64,000 nucleotides of DNA from Paenibacillus hamazuiensis. Its GTDB lineage: Bacteria > Bacillota > Bacilli > Paenibacillales > NBRC-103111. Shown piece after piece: positions 60,680 through 64,000 of this stretch (positions are counted from its first letter, which is position 1; every line of letters starts with the position of its first letter). The stretch covers positions 4,836,001 to 4,900,000 of the forward strand of contig NZ_JALRMO010000001.1 of assembly GCF_023276405.1 (NCBI RefSeq), in the 5' to 3' direction. A model generated the notes under the pieces. It was given only the letters and a program-made list of their open reading frames with translations, ran no database searches and was not told where the DNA came from. The position numbers and the translations under genes were made by a program.

Positions 60680-61108
60680 TTACCTTTCGGAATTCAATAT
60701 CTCCAAATAATGCGGGTTATACATAATACCGAGCACGTTGCCGAACGGATCGATGACGGAAGCCGTGATGAATCCCGCTCCCCGATGGATGATCGGCTCG
60801 TACTCTTCGGCTCCCATGGACTTCAATTTGTTAAAAGTCGCTTCGACATCGTCCACATGCCAGTACATGACGGCGCCGCCGGGGCCGGCCGCCGCGCGTG
60901 CGGGAGCGAAACGGCGATCGATCAGCCCCAGCTCGTGCTGGTAGTCTCCCAGGCGAAACTCGGCATAAACCGGTTGACCGTCCGGTCCCGAGCGCTCAAA
61001 GTAAGGCGCAATGCCGAGCAGCTCCGAGTACCACGCCATGGCCTCCCCTATATTATCCGCCCAGTAATTGATGGTTGCAAATCCCCGTAACGTTTGCTGC
61101 TTGCTCAT
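60680..61108 (-). CDS. VOC family (glyoxalase/bleomycin resistance-like) protein
   Basis: 142 residues, two beta-alpha-beta-beta-beta modules: FATINYWADNIGEAMAWYSE, AEFRLGDYQHELGLID, VMYWHVDDVEATFNKLKSMG, and ASVIDPFGNVLGIMYNPHY, the usual C-terminal DPxGN motif. Metal-dependent enzyme or binding protein; no substrate can be named. GGGAGG precedes the ATG. Monocistronic. Confidence 0.88.
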   Translation of the reverse strand: MSKQQTLRGFATINYWADNIGEAMAWYSELLGIAPYFERSGPDGQPVYAEFRLGDYQHELGLIDRRFAPARAAAGPGGAVMYWHVDDVEATFNKLKSMGAEEYEPIIHRGAGFITASVIDPFGNVLGIMYNPHYLEILNSER

Positions 61109-61206
61109 ATTCGATTTCCTCCCAAGAAATTGTTTATCGGTTTTCTATTCTTATTGTAAGGGGCCGCCGCTGACAACTGTATGTCAGTGTTTTTCAAACA
61201 AGCTTC

Positions 61207-62415
61207 TCAGGAGACCATACTCGCATCCTGCAAATTGTTCTTTTTCCCTTTTACCGATAAAACGAAACAAATAAACAATACCATGCATGCCATCGTATAC
61301 GGATAGTTAACGTTCAAATCAAATAAAAAACCGGCAACGATTGGACCCGCAATATTGCCGAGACTGGTAAAGGCGGAGTTTAAGCCGGCGACATAACCTT
61401 GCTGATCTTTAGCCACCATCGACATTTGCGTGCTGACGGCCGGCCGTAAAATATCGATGGCCAAAAAAACGATGAAGGTGACGGCAAAAATCATCCAGAA
61501 TTTATGAACAAAAAGCGTCAGCAAAATAAACAAACCGGCAAAGAGCAAGCAGAGCGATATGATACGCCGCTCCCCGAAGCGCTTCAATATCCAGCTGAAG
61601 GCCGTAGCCTGAACCACAGCGCCGGCTATCGACCCGAACGTAATGATAAAGGCGATATCTTTGGTATCAAACCCAAACTTCTGATCCACAAACAGTCCGA
61701 AGACCGTTTCAAAATTCGCAACGCCAAACGACATGACAAAAACGATGATCAAGCTTAAAAAATACGGCTCTTTATAGGCGTTCTTCAGCTGCGAGAGAAA
61801 ACCGCTCCGTTCCGCTCCGCCGGATGGAGCAGCGGCTGTATTCTCTTTGGAAGGGAGCGATTCCCGAAGAATAGAAAGAGTGATGCATGCCGCGAAAATC
61901 CCCGCAACCGCCGCGGCGTAAAAGGGAACACGAATACCAAAATCGGCAATGTATCCGCCAATGCCCGGTCCGATAATAAAACCTGTCGTAATAGCCGCGT
62001 TAATGTAGCCCATCCCCGCCGCCCGTTCTTCCTTCGTCGTAATATCCGCCGCATAAGCCATCACGGCCGGCATAATCATGGCGGCACTAATGCCTCCGAG
62101 CAGCCTGGAAACAAACAACAGGCCGGATGAGCCTGCCATCCCAAACAGCCATTCGGAGAAAGCGAACACGAACAAGCCGATGACAATCATCTTTTTTCTG
62201 CCGAAGGAATCGGTCAGGCGGCCGGCCAACGGCGAACAAAGAAGCTGCATGAGTGAAAAAGCCGCCACGAGCAGGCCGACAATCCCCCCGGTTATGCCCA
62301 AGTTCTCCATAAACTTGGGCATAATGGGAATGACAAGTCCGATCCCCGAGAAGACCAGAAATAGATTGAACATGAGAATCGGTAAGGCTCCGCGATTTTT
62401 TGATAATAATTCCAT
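61207..62415 (-). CDS. MFS multidrug efflux transporter
   Basis: 402 residues, about 12 membrane segments. ILMFNLFLVFSGIGLVIPIM and the loop motif GRLTDSFGRKKMIVIG (motif A GxLaDrxGrkk) near residues 63-78 mark a drug:H+ antiporter of the NorA/Bmr type; GFIIGPGIGGYIADFG matches motif C. The upstream region carries an operator for the adjacent TetR gene. Likely exports a toxic or signalling compound recognised by that regulator. GGAGG precedes the ATG. Confidence 0.92.
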   Translation of the reverse strand: MELLSKNRGALPILMFNLFLVFSGIGLVIPIMPKFMENLGITGGIVGLLVAAFSLMQLLCSPLAGRLTDSFGRKKMIVIGLFVFAFSEWLFGMAGSSGLLFVSRLLGGISAAMIMPAVMAYAADITTKEERAAGMGYINAAITTGFIIGPGIGGYIADFGIRVPFYAAAVAGIFAACITLSILRESLPSKENTAAAPSGGAERSGFLSQLKNAYKEPYFLSLIIVFVMSFGVANFETVFGLFVDQKFGFDTKDIAFIITFGSIAGAVVQATAFSWILKRFGERRIISLCLLFAGLFILLTLFVHKFWMIFAVTFIVFLAIDILRPAVSTQMSMVAKDQQGYVAGLNSAFTSLGNIAGPIVAGFLFDLNVNYPYTMACMVLFICFVLSVKGKKNNLQDASMVS

Positions 62416-62443
62416 TATTTATTCCTCCATGTTGGTTCAAAAA

Positions 62444-62467
62444 AATACTGAATATTCATTCAGGATT
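62444..62467. promoter_or_regulatory. TetR operator before the MFS gene
   Basis: AATACTGAA, six bases, TTCAGGATT: one mismatch from the perfect palindrome at 63139-63162. It lies between tetR and the efflux gene. Confidence 0.75.
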
Positions 62468-62482
62468 GTGGTAAAAAAAAGG

Positions 62483-63082
62483 CTAGCGGGTTCGCCGGAC
62501 AATGCCATGCAGAAACACATCTACAGCCAATCGATAAGTTTCCAGCGCTTCCTCTCTTTCCATTCTCCGGCTATGCTGATTCAAACCAAGCATCAGACTG
62601 TCCAAAATAATGGCCAGCCCGTTAACATTGGTAATTTCGAATTCATGGCTATCGATCCCCCGCTGGAGCAGCCGCCTATTAAAGTTAAGATAACCTTCGA
62701 CCATTTCATTAATTCGCTCCCCCACATCCGGGGCTTTCTCCGAGTTGTTGAAAAACTCGTCAGCGGCCTTGGTCAATGGATGATTTAGTTGATCGAACGC
62801 CAATTGTTCGGCCATGCCGTATAATTTATCGGTCGTGGTGGGGTACAGCGTTTCTTTGGCCAGCCATGTTTTATCCCATTCCGTGTTCCACTCTTCAAGC
62901 AAATATACAAAAAGCCCTTCCTTGTTTTTGAAATGATAATAGATGTTGCCTGCGCTGCACCCGGTCGCTTTCACAATATCTTCTATGGATGTTGCTTTAT
63001 AGCCTTTTTGAGCGAATAAAGCTCTTGCAGCATCGGCGATTTTCTTCTTCGTTTGCTCGGTTTGCTGTTTCTTTTTATTCAC
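62483..63082 (-). CDS. TetR family transcriptional regulator
   Basis: 199 residues from a GTG start. HTH: IADAARALFAQKGYKATSIE, DIVKATGCSAGNIYYHFKNK. Helical ligand domain with WNTEWDKTWLAKETLYP. It is immediately upstream of the MFS gene in the same direction, and identical-type palindromes lie before each gene, so it very probably represses both and is released by the efflux substrate. Confidence 0.93.
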   Translation of the reverse strand: MNKKKQQTEQTKKKIADAARALFAQKGYKATSIEDIVKATGCSAGNIYYHFKNKEGLFVYLLEEWNTEWDKTWLAKETLYPTTTDKLYGMAEQLAFDQLNHPLTKAADEFFNNSEKAPDVGERINEMVEGYLNFNRRLLQRGIDSHEFEITNVNGLAIILDSLMLGLNQHSRRMEREEALETYRLAVDVFLHGIVRRTR

Positions 63083-63138
63083 GTCATCTTCACCGCTTTT
63101 CCGGATGATAGATTGATTAAGAGAAAAGTTCGAAAAAT

Positions 63139-63162
63139 AATACTGAACATTTATTCAGTATT
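63139..63162. promoter_or_regulatory. TetR operator before tetR
   Basis: AATACTGAA, CATTTA, TTCAGTATT: perfect 9-base arms with a 6-base centre, about 57 bases before the tetR start. The remaining bases to 63323 contain no gene I can support. Confidence 0.8.
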
Positions 63163-63323
63163 ATAGGCGATTGGAGCAATCATTGCAAACATTCGTTATT
63201 GTGTCAAAAGCGAATAACCCGGAACTTGGCCGATCATTTCAAAAGTAATACTCTTGCCGGTTGTTCGCCACAAGGGGGGGAACGAATAAGGAGGGTTCAA
63301 GCATTGTCCGTTTAGGTCGCAAG

Positions 63324-63434
63324 ATGAGGATCCGATTCAACTACACGCTAAAACGAATCGTTGGAATGATTTTAAAGTGGTTTCTGTTGGGAAAAACGGG
63401 CTGCCGCAAAAGCGTCGCGAATCAAGTTACTTAG
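63324..63434 (+). CDS. Possible 36-residue cationic amphipathic peptide
   Basis: Encodes MRIRFNYTLKRIVGMILKWF then 16 more residues rich in Lys/Arg. Basic and partly hydrophobic, as in small membrane-associated peptides. The ribosome site is weak (AGGTCGC), and no family is recognised. It overlaps the end of the next gene, convergent, by eight bases. Low confidence. Confidence 0.25.
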   Translation: MRIRFNYTLKRIVGMILKWFLLGKTGCRKSVANQVT

Positions 63435-63696
63435 GGGCTCGTCGTTCAACGTATGGATCAACCGGATGTCCAGCTTCCTGCATGATTCGGAGGGCGGATT
63501 TTACGGATTGCTCGCGAAGCATGTCATGGACCCGCCTAGGATCCGAGCCAAAAAAGGCGTCGCAGCCAAACAGACTGCTCAAGGCATGCTGCGCCGCAGC
63601 GCACGCCTTTTTCTCGCACTGCAGCAAATAGAAACATATCCGGTAACAATCCGTTTCAACCTGCCTAAGCCTGAGTATACGCTCCTCTTTTTCCAC
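63427..63696 (-). CDS. Small hypothetical protein
   Basis: 89 residues from a GTG start with GGGGAT at fair spacing. Predicted mostly helical: ERILRLRQVETDCYRICFYL, LQCEKKACAAAQHALSSLF, then a basic C-terminus. The sequence feels like a conserved short Paenibacillaceae protein, faintly like a sigma-factor helix, but I cannot name a family. Isolated gene, no operon partner. Confidence 0.5.
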   Translation of the reverse strand: MEKEERILRLRQVETDCYRICFYLLQCEKKACAAAQHALSSLFGCDAFFGSDPRRVHDMLREQSVKSALRIMQEAGHPVDPYVERRAPK

Positions 63697-63873
63697 GGCG
63701 GTCTATCCCCAATTCCAGTCGTCGAATGATCTTCTAACCTCCATTTTAAAAGGTTTTTCCAGGCCGGATAGTACTATTTTTATCTAGTACCGGGAATGAA
63801 GCCGCCATTAAGGTTACCGCCCCCTGTGCGTAGATGTGCTGTTCTCGTGCATCCTATGATTGCTCGTTACTGA

Positions 63874-64000
63874 ACATTCACGTGCGTGGTATGTCAGGAC
63901 GCTCAAACTCGAATGGAGTACGAAGCCCGGCTGAAATTCCTGCGTGATGAAGCATCCAGAACCGAAGGAGCAAAAGCCAAGGGCAGGGCTGAAGGCATCC
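63874..64000 (+). pseudogene. C-terminal fragment, probably Rpn-family nuclease/transposase-like
   Basis: An open frame after a TGA at 63871 encodes MEYEARLKFLRDEASRTEGA followed by KAKGRAEGI and runs off the window end. The charged, Glu/Gly-rich repeat style is that of the C-terminal tail of Rpn (PD-(D/E)XK, recombination-promoting nuclease) proteins. No catalytic part is present upstream within the window, so it looks 5'-truncated. The 170 bases before it show no gene. Confidence 0.4.

Overview
The window looks like chromosome of an endospore-forming Paenibacillaceae bacterium (Paenibacillus-like). This rests on a rhamnose operon in the same gene order as the B. subtilis spore-coat spsIJKL genes, a CotSA/YtcC-type glycosyltransferase, a YheC/YheD coat-type ATP-grasp protein, a giant WIAG-tail repeat protein, and a sugar ABC locus with an AraC-type response regulator. 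No rRNA, tRNA or CRISPR array was seen. Assignments come from reading the sequence and recalling protein families; no searches were run.

Layout. (1) About 0.15-28.4 kb is a surface-glycan locus. rfbF-rfbG-GT4 run on the plus strand (CDP-4-keto-6-deoxyglucose). A three-gene glycosyltransferase operon (7498 to 3790) and a ten-gene operon (17493 to 8404: rfbA-rfbB-rfbD-rfbC-manC-rmd/gmd-like-three GT paralogues-SDR) run on the minus strand. They are followed by a 2,697-residue protein made of about 240 decapeptide repeats, a GT4 and a YheC-like gene. (2) 28.6-30.2 kb carries an EcsC-family protein and a glycerophosphodiesterase. (3) 30.3-37.1 kb is a more AT-rich glycan island: an operon of GT2, GT61 and three FkbM methyltransferases, the remnant of a GT2-type gene, and a GDP-fucose-synthase-like gene. 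(4) 37.4-47.7 kb is housekeeping: HAD phosphatase-glpP with a terminator in its leader, MerR, two imine-reductase-like genes with a MerR-type promoter, a chemoreceptor, a methyltransferase, two GNATs, a chorismate mutase and a VWA lipoprotein. (5) 47.8-49.1 kb is a decayed IS200/IS605 element inserted at the 3' end of a lacI-type gene. (6) 51.2-60.5 kb is a beta-mannoside uptake and hydrolysis locus with its own two-component system. (7) 60.7-64 kb holds a VOC protein, an MFS/TetR pair with matching operators, and small or partial genes.

How it may work together. The first 28 kb could supply CDP-6-deoxyhexose, dTDP-rhamnose and GDP-mannose-derived 6-deoxyhexose to a set of glycosyltransferases, four of which carry long Lys/Arg-rich tails. 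A natural acceptor is the giant Ser/Thr-containing repeat protein. It has no signal peptide and is preceded by a near-consensus sigma-K promoter, so it is probably made in the mother cell and placed on the spore surface. That model is inference. The polybasic tails and the repeat protein are the best candidates here for a little-described system.

Intergenic regions hold at least three families of structured repeats: a 51-nt hairpin (two copies with one compensatory pair), a roughly 130-bp element built of 21-nt dyads (two copies), and a pair of long hairpins.
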